Assembly: GCF_900465055.1 (NCBI RefSeq)
Contig: NZ_LS483250.1
Location: 930,001-994,000, forward strand
Reading direction: 5' to 3'
From: Moritella yayanosii
GTDB lineage: Bacteria > Pseudomonadota > Gammaproteobacteria > Enterobacterales > Moritellaceae
DNA: 64,000 nt
Part shown: positions 27,776 through 37,480 of the stretch, one piece after another
Layout: each line of letters starts with the position of its first letter
Position numbering within the stretch: the first letter of the stretch is position 1
Notes under the pieces: model-generated
What the model saw: only the letters and a program-made list of their open reading frames with translations
Databases searched by the model: none
What the model was told of the DNA's origin: nothing
Program-made: the position numbers and the translations under genes

Positions 27776-28990
27776 TTACCCCTCTACACGTTCAATAATT
27801 GTTGCGATCCCCATGCCCCCACCGACACACAAGGTAACAAGACCTCGTTTTAAATTACGCACTTCTAATTCATCTAACAATGTCCCTAAGATCATTGCAC
27901 CCGTGGCACCGAGTGGATGACCCATGGCAATAGAGCCACCGTTAACATTGACAATATCAGGCGAGACATTAAGTTCGCGCATAAAACGCATCACAACAGC
28001 AGCAAACGCTTCATTAACCTCAAACAAATCAATATCGGCTATAGTTAATCCAGCCACTGCTAATGCTTTTTTGGTGGCTGGTACAGGCCCAGTCAACATA
28101 ATGGTCGGATCTGCGCCAACCACAGCAGTAGCAACGATTCTTGCTCTGGGTTTTAAACCCCATTTAACCCCAGCTGCAGCACTCCCCACTAACACTAATG
28201 CTGCACCATCGACAATCCCAGACGCGTTACCCGGGGTATGGACATGTTGAATTTGTCCAACTTGTGGATAACGACGTTTAGCGACGCTATCAAACGCAGT
28301 TTGACCAAGGCGCGCAAAAGCAGGATTAAGTTTCGCTAATGAAATAACAGAACAATCAGGGCGAACAAGCTGATCTTTATCAAGTAATAACATGCCGTTG
28401 CGATCGCATACAGACACCACAGATTTATTGAATGCACCACGTTGCCAAGCCGCCGCGGCACGTTGATGGGAACGCACTGCAAAAGTATCTACATCTTCGC
28501 GGCTATAACCATCGAGGGTGGCAATTAAATCTGCACCAATACCTTGCGGCATATAATCAGTCGTTAAACTGGTTTCAGGATCCATCGACCAAGCACCACC
28601 ATCACTGCCCATTTTCACCCGAGACATCGATTCAACACCACCCGCGATAACAAGGTGCTCCCAACCAGAGCGTATTTTCATCGCAGCTATATTGACTGAC
28701 TCTAGCCCTGATGCACAAAATCGATTTAAACTCACCCCTGCTACATTGTCTTTCCAACCCGCAACTAACGCCGCGGTTTTAGCAATATCAGCCCCTTGCT
28801 CACCAATAGGCGTAACACAACCCAATACGATGTCATCCACCGCGTCAGTATCAAAGCCATGTCGAGCTTGTAAATGGTTAAGTAAATCAGCTAATAGATT
28901 AACAGGTTTCACTTCATGCAAAGCACCACTGGGTTTGCCTAAACCTCGCGGTGTTCGAATTGCGTCATAAATGAAAGCTTGCGGGATCAT
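27776..28990 (-). CDS. Acetyl-CoA C-acyltransferase (thiolase)
   Basis: 404 residues from the ATG at 28990, six bases after AGGAG. A TTG three bases earlier is worse. Active-site Cys in [10 protein letters not shown], His in [16 protein letters not shown] and the second Cys in TLCVGGGMG are all present. The thiolase cleaves 3-ketoacyl-CoA in the last beta-oxidation step and is the promoter-proximal gene of a two-gene operon with the hydratase/dehydrogenase. A 190 bp gap separates it from the divergent radD. Confidence 0.92.
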   Translation of the reverse strand: MIPQAFIYDAIRTPRGLGKPSGALHEVKPVNLLADLLNHLQARHGFDTDAVDDIVLGCVTPIGEQGADIAKTAALVAGWKDNVAGVSLNRFCASGLESVNIAAMKIRSGWEHLVIAGGVESMSRVKMGSDGGAWSMDPETSLTTDYMPQGIGADLIATLDGYSREDVDTFAVRSHQRAAAAWQRGAFNKSVVSVCDRNGMLLLDKDQLVRPDCSVISLAKLNPAFARLGQTAFDSVAKRRYPQVGQIQHVHTPGNASGIVDGAALVLVGSAAAGVKWGLKPRARIVATAVVGADPTIMLTGPVPATKKALAVAGLTIADIDLFEVNEAFAAVVMRFMRELNVSPDIVNVNGGSIAMGHPLGATGAMILGTLLDELEVRNLKRGLVTLCVGGGMGIATIIERVEG

Positions 28991-29181
28991 CAATTACTCC
29001 TAAATACTTGTTTAAGTCTCACTATACGCGTATACATTATATATATGTTAAGACCCACCTCAAAAATAGCACAATACGTCACCATTTTCCGAACAAGCTA
29101 TTAACACCATGAATTTTCGAACAAACATATATGCTATACTGGGCTCACTTGATGTAATAACCTAACAATGACAAATCTGAT

Positions 29182-30897
29182 ATGCCTCTTCGCGATTACC
29201 AACAAGCAGCTGTTGACGCTGCTTTAGCTCACTTTAGAAAATCGGATCGACCAGCAGTCATCACTCTACCAACGGGTGCAGGTAAAAGTCACGTATTGGC
29301 TGAATTAGCTCGTCTAGCACGACACCCTGTCCTTATCCTTGCCCATGTAAAAGAACTTGTTGAACAAAATCACAGCAAATTTGAACATGATGGTTTCCAA
29401 GCTGGTATCTTTGCCGCCGGGTTAGGCAAGAAACAAGACGGTTTCAAAACAACTTTCGCCAGTGTTCAATCATTAAGCCGACATCTTGATAAATTTGACG
29501 GTTTTTACTCCTTACTGATTATTGATGAATGCCACCGCGTGAGTTTGAGTGAAGATAGCCAATACCAAAAAATCATTCTTCATTTGCAAAAGACCAACCC
29601 AAAGCTGAAAGTACTGGGGCTCACAGCGACGCCTTACCGTTTAGACAAAGGCTGGATATATAAAAAACACTATCAAGGTTATGTGAGAACAGAAGATGAT
29701 ACGCCTTTTGAAAGCTGTATTTACGAACTGCCGCTACGCTATCTGGTGCAAAAAGGATTCTTAACCACACCTGTAGTGATTGATGCACCTGTTGCACGCT
29801 ATCAATTTGATGATTTACCACGGGAATACAATGAAGTACAACTCGATCAGTTTTTAGCGAAAAGCCCGCGCGTGACACAAGCTATCTGCAAACAATTAAT
29901 CGAACTTGCCGCCAATCGTAAAGGCATCATGATCTTTGCCGCCAGTATTAAACATGCGCAAGAAATATTTAAACTATTGCCAGACGGGCAAGCCGCTATC
30001 GTCACAGGTAAAACCATAGTTAAAGAACGTGATGAACTGATCCGCCAATTCAAAGCCAAAGCAGTCAAATATCTCGTCAATGTATCTGTACTAACAACCG
30101 GATTTGATGCCCCACATGTCGATGTTATTGCAATTTTACGTCGCACAGACTCAGTGAGTTTATATCAACAGATCGCTGGTCGAGGGTTACGTCTCGCAGA
30201 AGGAAAAACCGATTGCTTAATCATTGATTACGCCGGTAATGGATTTGATTTATACCAACCTGAAATCGGCTCAACCAAACCAAACAGTAATAGTGATTTA
30301 GTACAAGTACCCTGCCCGAGCTGCGAGTTTGCCAATCTGTTTTGGGGGATAACCGATGCCGATGGTGACATCATTGAGCATTATGGCCGCCGCTGCCAAG
30401 GGTTAATTGAGCTCAGTAACGGTAGTGAAGAACAATGCAACTACCGTTTTAAATACAAACAATGTCCGCAGTGTCATGCTGAAAACGATATTGCCGCACG
30501 TGAATGTCATCAATGTCACGTCGACTTAATTGACCCCGATAATCAATTGAAAAAAGCCTTACAACTAAAAGATCGAAAAGTGCTGCGCTGTTCGGGTATT
30601 TCAGCGCAAGCCGATGGCGAAAAAATAAAACTAAGTTACCACGATGAAGACGGCGATATTATCAAAGAGACCTTCTACTTTAGTAATAATAAGCAACGCC
30701 AACGATTTTTCAGTATTTTTTCTCGAACGATTACAGGCTCACCTATCACCGCGACAACTGCCGAACAAATTATTACCAATATTCAACAGCTTGTCGCACC
30801 GGATTTTGTCATTGCCAAAAAAGAAAAATACTTCTGGAAAATTGAACATCGCATATTCGATTATAAAGGGCATTATCGTAAGGCCAATCAACAGTAA
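29182..30897 (+). CDS. radD: DNA repair helicase-like protein RadD (YejH)
   Basis: 571 residues, collinear with E. coli RadD. Motif I LPTGAGKSH, Ia LILAHVKELVEQNH, DECH box IIDECHRV, III GLTATPYRL, and the C-terminal VLTTGFDAPHVD and QQIAGRGLRLAEGK of SF2 helicases. A zinc-binding region near residues 375-455 has CPSCEFAN, CQG, CPQCHAEND and CHQCHVD. RadD is an SSB-interacting ATPase involved in post-replication repair and RecA-mediated strand exchange. It is a single gene, divergent from the thiolase operon. Confidence 0.94.
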   Translation: MPLRDYQQAAVDAALAHFRKSDRPAVITLPTGAGKSHVLAELARLARHPVLILAHVKELVEQNHSKFEHDGFQAGIFAAGLGKKQDGFKTTFASVQSLSRHLDKFDGFYSLLIIDECHRVSLSEDSQYQKIILHLQKTNPKLKVLGLTATPYRLDKGWIYKKHYQGYVRTEDDTPFESCIYELPLRYLVQKGFLTTPVVIDAPVARYQFDDLPREYNEVQLDQFLAKSPRVTQAICKQLIELAANRKGIMIFAASIKHAQEIFKLLPDGQAAIVTGKTIVKERDELIRQFKAKAVKYLVNVSVLTTGFDAPHVDVIAILRRTDSVSLYQQIAGRGLRLAEGKTDCLIIDYAGNGFDLYQPEIGSTKPNSNSDLVQVPCPSCEFANLFWGITDADGDIIEHYGRRCQGLIELSNGSEEQCNYRFKYKQCPQCHAENDIAARECHQCHVDLIDPDNQLKKALQLKDRKVLRCSGISAQADGEKIKLSYHDEDGDIIKETFYFSNNKQRQRFFSIFSRTITGSPITATTAEQIITNIQQLVAPDFVIAKKEKYFWKIEHRIFDYKGHYRKANQQ

Positions 30898-31196
30898 TGA
30901 AGTTATTATTCAGAACGCATATAATTAACATGGCTATAAAGTTAAAAACAAAGTCGTTGGCTTTAACTCTTTAAACACTATTGTCAACAGGTAATTAGAG
31001 TGAAACTACCTATTTAGTAAATGTATGTAAATAACCACTTTTAAGCTAAAAAAGGCTTGCTTGAGACTCGTTAACATCTAAACTAGGTGAATGAGTACAT
31101 CATCTGAATGAGTTTTAATAAGTATTTATTGACAAGCTTAGTCTCACCTCAGAACTTATATAACTTTTATATAAAACCCCCGGAGTTTATCAATTC
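30898..31196. other. 299 bp intergenic region upstream of the RND operon
   Basis: No gene is seen. It must hold the promoter of the RND efflux pair. A TTGACA occurs at 31128 but no -10 box sits at the right spacing. A GAGACT/AGTCTC pair (about 31063 and 31140) is far apart and probably fortuitous. No regulator gene is adjacent. Confidence 0.4.
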
Positions 31197-32306
31197 ATGA
31201 AAAAGTGGACCTTTGCCATGTTACTAATTGCGCTGGCCTTATTTGGCAGTGTTATTGTTTTTAATATTATGAAACAAAAAGGTATTGCCGAATATATGGC
31301 CAACAGACCTGAGCCGGAATTTCCAGTGACCGTTGTCGATATTAAGACATCAGATTGGATACCAACAATTCAAGCGATTGGTTTCATTGAACCTAACCAA
31401 GGTGTCAACATTGCCAATGAAGTAGCGGGAAAAATTGATAGCATCACTTTTGATTCTGGTACTAAAGTAACGAAAGGCCAACTATTAGTAAGCCTAGATT
31501 CTGACGTTGAAAAAGCAAATCTGAAAAGTTCGCAAGCAAAACTGAATGCCGCCAAGTCTAAATTCTTACGATACGAAGCGCTTTATAAAAAGAACGCCGT
31601 ATCAAAAGAAGCATTAGATGAATCAGAAGCATCTTACTCTTCGTTACTTGCTGATATCGAAAGCCAAAAAGCAACGATTGCTCGTCGTCAAATCACTGCA
31701 CCATTTGATGGTGACATTGGTTTACGTAACGTATTTTTAGGTGAGTATTTATCTGCTGGTACATCGATTGTTCGTTTAGAAGATACCAGTGTAATGCGTT
31801 TACGTTTCACCGTGCCACAAACACAAATCTCTAAAGTTTATTTAGGTCAAGAAGTTGAAATTTTTGTTGATGCTTATCCTGAAACAGTATTCAACGGTAA
31901 AATTAGTGCCATCGAGCCTGCTGTCAACTACCAAAGTGGTTTGATTCAAATCCAAGCAGATATTCCAAATAACAAATCACAACTACGTTCAGGTATGTTT
32001 GCACGCGCTAATGTGATCCTACCAACAATCAAAGATCAAATTACTGTTCCACAAACAGCCATTACATTTACGCTTTACGGTGACAATGTTTACCTTGTTC
32101 GTGAAGATGAAAATGGTGATCTACGTGTAACACAATCTGTTGTTAAAGTGGGAGAACGTATTGATGCCATCGCTCACATCTTAGAAGGTGTTAAAGCGGG
32201 CGATAAAATTGTTACATCCGGTCAGGTTCGTTTAAGTAATCACGCTAAAGTACGTATTATTGAAAACGATACCTTGAAAGTACCTGTTGAAACACCAATG
32301 CTTTAA
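31197..32306 (+). CDS. RND efflux periplasmic adaptor (membrane fusion protein)
   Basis: 369 residues. N-terminal membrane anchor (FAMLLIALALFGSVIVFNIM), lipoyl-type half motifs IEPNQGVNIANEVAGKI and GTKVTKGQLLVSLDS, a helical hairpin (about 105-165), then ITAPFDGDIGL and the beta-barrel with VPQTAITF. These place it with MexH/VexC-type adaptors. It lies 11 bp upstream of the pump gene. No outer-membrane channel is in the operon, so a TolC encoded elsewhere is expected. Confidence 0.9.
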   Translation: MKKWTFAMLLIALALFGSVIVFNIMKQKGIAEYMANRPEPEFPVTVVDIKTSDWIPTIQAIGFIEPNQGVNIANEVAGKIDSITFDSGTKVTKGQLLVSLDSDVEKANLKSSQAKLNAAKSKFLRYEALYKKNAVSKEALDESEASYSSLLADIESQKATIARRQITAPFDGDIGLRNVFLGEYLSAGTSIVRLEDTSVMRLRFTVPQTQISKVYLGQEVEIFVDAYPETVFNGKISAIEPAVNYQSGLIQIQADIPNNKSQLRSGMFARANVILPTIKDQITVPQTAITFTLYGDNVYLVREDENGDLRVTQSVVKVGERIDAIAHILEGVKAGDKIVTSGQVRLSNHAKVRIIENDTLKVPVETPML

Positions 32307-32317
32307 TCGGAGGATAA

Positions 32318-35300
32318 ATGCACTTTACTGATATTTTTATTAAGCGTCCTGTTCTAGCGATATCTATCAGCTTTTTGATTGCATTGCTTGGTGTACAAGC
32401 AATTTTCAAAATGCAGGTTCGAGAATACCCAGACATGACCAACACGGTTGTTACCGTATCTACTGGCTACTATGGTGCCAGTGCCGAGTTGATCCAAGGC
32501 TTTATTACTCAGCCCTTAGAACAAGCCGTTGCCCAAGCCGATAATATCGACTTTATGACCTCATCAAGTGTATTAGGTAAATCAACTATTACCATCACGA
32601 TGAAACTGAATACCGATCCCAATGCGGCTTTATCTGATATCTTAGCTAAAACGAACTCTGTACGTTCGCAACTACCAAAAGAATCTGAAGATCCAACCGT
32701 CACTATGTCTACGGGCTCCACCACTGCGGTAATGTATATTGCCTTTAGCAGTGATGAATTATCTTCAAGCCAGGTAACCGATTATCTTGACCGGGTGATC
32801 AATCCACAGCTATTTACCATTAGTGGTGTATCTAAAGTTGACATGTATGGTGGTATTAAATACGCACTACGTGTTTGGTTAGATCCATTAAAAATGGCTG
32901 CATATGATCTGACAGCAACCGATATTATGGGAGTACTGAAGAGTAATAACTATCAGTCTGCAACAGGTCAAGCGATTGGTGAATTCGTTCTTTATAATGG
33001 TAATGCCAATACGCAAGTATCAGGTACTGCGGATCTTGAGCGTCTTGTTGTTTCTACTGACAAAGGCCAAGTGATCCGTTTGAGTGATATTGCTAAAGTC
33101 ACGCTAGAAAAAAGTCACGACATATATCGTGCATCCGCAAATGGTAAAGAAGCCGTTGTTGCCGCCGTTAATGCCGCGCCAACAGCAAACCCAATCACCA
33201 TTGCTGCTGATGTATTAGCGATATTACCCGAACTTGAACGTAACTTGCCGACAAACATCCACATGAACGTGATGTATGACTCGACAGTTTCAATTAATGA
33301 ATCAATTAAAGAAGTCATTAAAACGATTATCGAAGCAGCGCTTATCGTGATCGTAGTCATTACTTTATTCCTTGGTTCATTCCGTGCCGTCATCATTCCT
33401 CTCGTCACTATCCCATTATCACTGATTGGTGTAGCGATGATTATGCAGTCATTTGGTTTCTCGTGGAACTTAATGACACTACTAGCAATGGTACTGGCTA
33501 TTGGTCTGGTGGTAGATGACGCGATTGTTGTATTAGAGAATATTGACCGGCACATTAAACTCGGTGAATCGCCCTTCCGTGCCGCCGTTATTGGTACACG
33601 TGAAATCGCAGTACCTGTTATTGCAATGACAGTAACACTGGGTGCGGTATATGCGCCGATTGCATTAATGGGTGGTATCACGGGTGCGCTATTTAAAGAA
33701 TTTGCCCTTACTCTAGCGGGTGCAGTATTCATTTCGGGTATTTTAGCACTCACATTATCGCCGATGATGTGTTCTAAAATCTTAATAGCCAATGCGAAAC
33801 CAAGCAAGTTTGAACAAATAGTTCATGGCTTCCTTGAGCGTATGACTAATACCTATGAAAAAATGATCACTGCAGTAATGCAAAAGCGCCCAGTTATAAT
33901 CGCATTTGCAATTATCGTATTTGCTGCTTTACCTATATTGTTTAATTTTATTCCAAGTGAACTTGCACCGTCTGAAGATAAAGGTGTAATGATGATGCTG
34001 GGTACTGCACCATCCAATGCAAACTTGGATTACATTCAAAACTCAATGGATGAAGTCAATACCAAACTAAACGAACAACCTGAAATTGCCTACGCACAGA
34101 TCTTCTCTGGCATACCTAACTCAAACCAAGCACTTGGTATTGCGTCTCTGGTGCCTTGGAGTGAACGTGAAGCAAGTCAAGCTGAAATAGTAAAACGTGT
34201 AACGGGCTTAGTTAAAGATATACCCGGAATGTCAGTTATTGCTTTCCAAATGCCTGAATTACCAGGTGCCGGTTCGGGTCTGCCTATTCAGTTTGTTATT
34301 ACTACACCGAATAGCTTTGAAAGCCTATTCCAAGTAGCGTCTGATGTATTAACTGAGGTGCAAGCTAATCCACTCTTCGTTTATTCTGATTTAGATCTTA
34401 ACTTCGATTCAGCCACAATGAAGATCAACATCGATAAAGACAAAGCTGGCGCTTACGGTATTACCATGCAAGACATTGGTGTTACGCTAAGCACGATGAT
34501 GTCTGATGGTTATGTTAACCGTATCGATTTGAATGGTCGTTCATACGAGGTTATTCCTCAAGTTGAACGTAAATATCGTTTAAATCCAGAATCGATGAAC
34601 AGCTATTATGTACGTGCTGCTGATGGCCGCGCCGTTCCACTAGGCAGCTTAATCAGCATTGATGTTGTTGCTGAACCACGCTCACTTCCTCACTTCAACC
34701 AGCTAAACTCAGCAACAATTGGTGCTGTACCGAGTCCTGGTGTTGCTATGGGTGATGCAATTGCATGGTTCGAAAACACCGCTTCAGCTAAGCTACCAAA
34801 AGGTTACCGCTATGACTTTATGGGTGAATCACGTCAGTTTGTAACGGAAGGTAGTGCGTTATACATGACCTTTGCACTGGCGCTGGCAATCATTTATCTC
34901 GTACTTGCGATCCAGTTTGAATCGGCACGTGATCCTCTAGTTATCATGGTTTCGGTACCGTTAGCAATATCAGGCGCGTTGGTTTCGCTTGCTTGGGGAC
35001 TATCAACCATGAATATCTATTCTCAGGTTGGTTTGATTACCCTTGTAGGTCTGATTACTAAACACGGTATCTTGATCTGCGAAGTAGCAAAAGAAGAACA
35101 ACTACATCATGGTAAAAACCGAACTGATGCTGTTATTCAAGCGGCTAAAGTACGTTTACGTCCAATCCTAATGACAACAGCAGCAATGATTGCGGGTCTT
35201 ATCCCGTTAATGTATGCAAGTGGTGCTGGTGCTGAGCAGCGCTTTAGTATTGGTATTGTGATCGTATCTGGTCTTTCAATCGGTACGCTGTTTACCCTAT

Positions 35301-35446
35301 TCATCTTACCTGTAATTTATTCATTCCTTGCGACTGAACATAAACCATTACCGGTATTCGTTGAAGATGAAGAACTGGAAGAAAGTGATAAACAGCATGC
35401 AATCGCATGTGCGAAAGCAGCTTGTGAAGAAAAACCAGCAAGTTAG
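32318..35446 (+). CDS. RND multidrug efflux pump, inner-membrane subunit
   Basis: 1042 residues, the standard HAE-RND length. The first helix follows IKRPVLAISISFLIALLG, two large periplasmic loops are present, and the proton-relay Asp pair occurs in LVVDDAIVVLENI in the TM4 region. The second half repeats the arrangement with VGLITKHGILICEVA and RLRPILMTTAAMIAG. The C-terminal tail is acidic. It belongs with AcrB/MexI-type proton antiporters, but substrates cannot be inferred. It forms an operon with the adaptor and ends in a strong terminator. Confidence 0.93.
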   Translation: MHFTDIFIKRPVLAISISFLIALLGVQAIFKMQVREYPDMTNTVVTVSTGYYGASAELIQGFITQPLEQAVAQADNIDFMTSSSVLGKSTITITMKLNTDPNAALSDILAKTNSVRSQLPKESEDPTVTMSTGSTTAVMYIAFSSDELSSSQVTDYLDRVINPQLFTISGVSKVDMYGGIKYALRVWLDPLKMAAYDLTATDIMGVLKSNNYQSATGQAIGEFVLYNGNANTQVSGTADLERLVVSTDKGQVIRLSDIAKVTLEKSHDIYRASANGKEAVVAAVNAAPTANPITIAADVLAILPELERNLPTNIHMNVMYDSTVSINESIKEVIKTIIEAALIVIVVITLFLGSFRAVIIPLVTIPLSLIGVAMIMQSFGFSWNLMTLLAMVLAIGLVVDDAIVVLENIDRHIKLGESPFRAAVIGTREIAVPVIAMTVTLGAVYAPIALMGGITGALFKEFALTLAGAVFISGILALTLSPMMCSKILIANAKPSKFEQIVHGFLERMTNTYEKMITAVMQKRPVIIAFAIIVFAALPILFNFIPSELAPSEDKGVMMMLGTAPSNANLDYIQNSMDEVNTKLNEQPEIAYAQIFSGIPNSNQALGIASLVPWSEREASQAEIVKRVTGLVKDIPGMSVIAFQMPELPGAGSGLPIQFVITTPNSFESLFQVASDVLTEVQANPLFVYSDLDLNFDSATMKINIDKDKAGAYGITMQDIGVTLSTMMSDGYVNRIDLNGRSYEVIPQVERKYRLNPESMNSYYVRAADGRAVPLGSLISIDVVAEPRSLPHFNQLNSATIGAVPSPGVAMGDAIAWFENTASAKLPKGYRYDFMGESRQFVTEGSALYMTFALALAIIYLVLAIQFESARDPLVIMVSVPLAISGALVSLAWGLSTMNIYSQVGLITLVGLITKHGILICEVAKEEQLHHGKNRTDAVIQAAKVRLRPILMTTAAMIAGLIPLMYASGAGAEQRFSIGIVIVSGLSIGTLFTLFILPVIYSFLATEHKPLPVFVEDEELEESDKQHAIACAKAACEEKPAS

Positions 35447-35517
35447 TTTACGCATATAATCGGCAGCTAAATCATGCCGAAATCAGTTCTAAATCAATCT
35501 CTATGTAGCATTGATGT

Positions 35518-35547
35518 AAAGAGGTCGCTTATGCGGCCTCTTTTTTT
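35518..35547 (+). terminator. Terminator of the RND operon
   Basis: AAAGAGGTCGC and GCGGCCTCTTT pair around TTAT (with one G-T pair), followed by a T-run. Confidence 0.92.
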
Positions 35548-35627
35548 ACCCATAACCTAAATTACAAGGTATATTAGCTCACCCCTCGTTAATTGCGTCT
35601 TCTTCATCCTGTTATTGAGTATTCATT

Positions 35628-36167
35628 ATGACTTCTTTCGAGCACTTCCCTATCCCGTTACTTGGCTTTGCTGCGTTTAGTGGCACAGGTAAAACCACCT
35701 TAATTACCCAACTATTACCAAGATTAACCAAACGCGGTCTACGTATCGGCATGGTGAAACACAGCCATCATGATATCGAAATGGATAACCCAAAAAAGGA
35801 CAGTTATAAATTGAGAAAGGCAGGTGCTTGCCAAATGGTACTTGCGTCGCCACATCGCACAATTATATTTTCCGAACAAGACGAACCTGAAGAGCCTAAA
35901 CTGATGACCCAGTTAAATTGGCTTAACACTGATGAATTGGATTTGGTGCTAGTCGAAGGTTTTCGTCATGAAGCATTTACTAAAATAGAACTGCATCGGC
36001 CTAGTTTAGGTAAACCGATATTAGCAAATGAAGATAAGCACATTATTGCCATCGCCACAGATGCTGCGATTGATAAAACGGATTTATTGACTAGAGAGTT
36101 AACTTATTTAGAATTGAACGACATTAATGCCATCACTGACTTTATCGTGCATTACAGCCAACTATAA
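35628..36167 (+). CDS. mobB: Molybdopterin-guanine dinucleotide biosynthesis adaptor MobB
   Basis: 179 residues. P-loop FSGTGKTTLI, VKHSHHDIE, DSYKLRKAGACQMVLAS and LVEGFRHEAF are all MobB hallmarks. It is a GTP-binding partner that assists MobA in making the guanine dinucleotide form of the Mo cofactor. MobA is not next to it. It is monocistronic between the RND operon and a convergent MerR gene. Confidence 0.93.
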   Translation: MTSFEHFPIPLLGFAAFSGTGKTTLITQLLPRLTKRGLRIGMVKHSHHDIEMDNPKKDSYKLRKAGACQMVLASPHRTIIFSEQDEPEEPKLMTQLNWLNTDELDLVLVEGFRHEAFTKIELHRPSLGKPILANEDKHIIAIATDAAIDKTDLLTRELTYLELNDINAITDFIVHYSQL

Positions 36168-36238
36168 TCGACCTAATGCATGAGGTTTGACTGGTTGGCA
36201 ACCTAATTATATGGTCACTTTATAGCGTTGAATTTGTC

Positions 36239-36664
36239 CTATTCAGTTAATTCATCAAGGTATTCTTGATAGCTTGATTCAATATCGATATCGCATGCTG
36301 TTAGATCTTTCATGGCTATTTTTTCAAGATTTACCAGTTCAGCGATATTCTCTTGTAATGCGACTTGCTGCTCGCGTAACTCATTCAAACGCGTGCGACT
36401 CTGATGCAGCATATATAACATACGTGGCGCACTATCGGGCTTATCATCATACAAAGCGAGATAATGCTTGGCAGACTCCAAGCTAATACCTAGACGCTTA
36501 CTGCGTAAAATAATAATTAAACGGGCACGTTGACGATAATCATAATACATAAACCGTCCACGACGTTCAGATTGTAATAATCCCTTCGTCTCATAAAAAC
36601 GGATAGTGCGTCGCGTGATCGAGAATTCATCTGCAAGATCTGCCGCTGTATAATACGTCGTCAT
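36239..36664 (-). CDS. MerR-family regulator (LiuR-like)
   Basis: 141 residues. N-terminal HTH YYTAADLADEFSITRRTIRFYETKG, followed by RLIIILRSKRLGISLESAKHYLALYD and a coiled-coil dimerisation helix (about 82-125). There is no clear Cys-based metal site. The pattern resembles LiuR, the regulator of branched-chain amino acid degradation in Shewanella and relatives. Liu genes are not adjacent here, so the role is only suggested. Confidence 0.82.
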   Translation of the reverse strand: MTTYYTAADLADEFSITRRTIRFYETKGLLQSERRGRFMYYDYRQRARLIIILRSKRLGISLESAKHYLALYDDKPDSAPRMLYMLHQSRTRLNELREQQVALQENIAELVNLEKIAMKDLTACDIDIESSYQEYLDELTE

Positions 36665-36830
36665 TTAGTGTAACCCTTATTTAACTCTTACTGATCTCAT
36701 ATGTAACTAGGCTTTTTACTTAGCAATGAATAATTTACCACAAATTTAGCCTATTACTTAATTTAAACCATAATTAGTGTTGCAATGCTTCGTCATTCTA
36801 AATAAACACAGCAATGCTGTGGGGTTAATT

Positions 36831-37358
36831 ATGCGTATTCCTAAATTACAATCAAGCCAATATTCGTGGTTTATACGTCCGTTTTTATGGTTATTAGAAA
36901 AAAAACAAAATAAAACCTTAAAACCTGCACAGCTGCTGGGGCGTAGACCTAAATTATTTATCGCCATATTCTTATTATATAAAACAATTAATAGAAAAAG
37001 TTCCCTTATCCAGCCTTATATTCACGCACTAATGAGTGTACGCATTGCGCAGCTAAACCAGTGTCAATTTACCATCGAGCATGATTCTAAAGTATTACGA
37101 AGTCTCAAAGAAAGATTAAATAAAGATAAATTATTAGATTGGCAGCATTGCAGTGACTTCAAGTCACAAGAATGTGCGGTACTGGCCTATACAGATGCGA
37201 TCACCAATACCTCATTACATGTAACCGACAGGCATATTGACCAATTACGTTGTTATTATAACGATGATGAAATTGTTGAGTTAACGACAATTATTGCATT
37301 CCAAAATATGACTACAAAATTTAACGCTGCATTTGATGTTTGTAAAAAAACAGTTTAG
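36831..37358 (+). CDS. Carboxymuconolactone-decarboxylase/AhpD-fold protein
   Basis: 175 residues from the ATG at 36831 (GGGG upstream). An 18-codon upstream extension has no supporting site. All-helical, with the AhpD-like second half SQECAVLAYTDAITNTSLHVTD followed by VELTTIIAFQNMTTKFNAAFD. The usual CxxC of AhpD is absent: Cys is seen singly in QHCSDF and QECAV. So peroxidase-partner activity is doubtful. It is a single gene divergent from the MerR regulator across 166 bp, a possible target of it. Confidence 0.68.
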   Translation: MRIPKLQSSQYSWFIRPFLWLLEKKQNKTLKPAQLLGRRPKLFIAIFLLYKTINRKSSLIQPYIHALMSVRIAQLNQCQFTIEHDSKVLRSLKERLNKDKLLDWQHCSDFKSQECAVLAYTDAITNTSLHVTDRHIDQLRCYYNDDEIVELTTIIAFQNMTTKFNAAFDVCKKTV

Positions 37359-37380
37359 TGATTAAATTAATCCCAAACAA

Positions 37381-37427
37381 AAAAACGAGATATTTCATAC
37401 TTGAATTAAGTACTACATATCTCGTTT
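37381..37427 (-). terminator. Terminator of the DUF1329 gene
   Basis: AAACGAGATAT and ATATCTCGTTT form an 11 bp perfect stem. On the minus strand it ends in a run of seven T, about 55 bp after the stop codon. Confidence 0.85.
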
Positions 37428-37480
37428 CAATAAGCAACTCACTTACTCACAGTTGCTTAATCATAAACATTCCGGGCAGA

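Noticed and set aside
31120-31170. Sigma70 promoter built from TTGACA at 31128 before the RND operon.
   Set aside because: The nearest TATATA lies at a 22 bp spacing, too long for a normal promoter.
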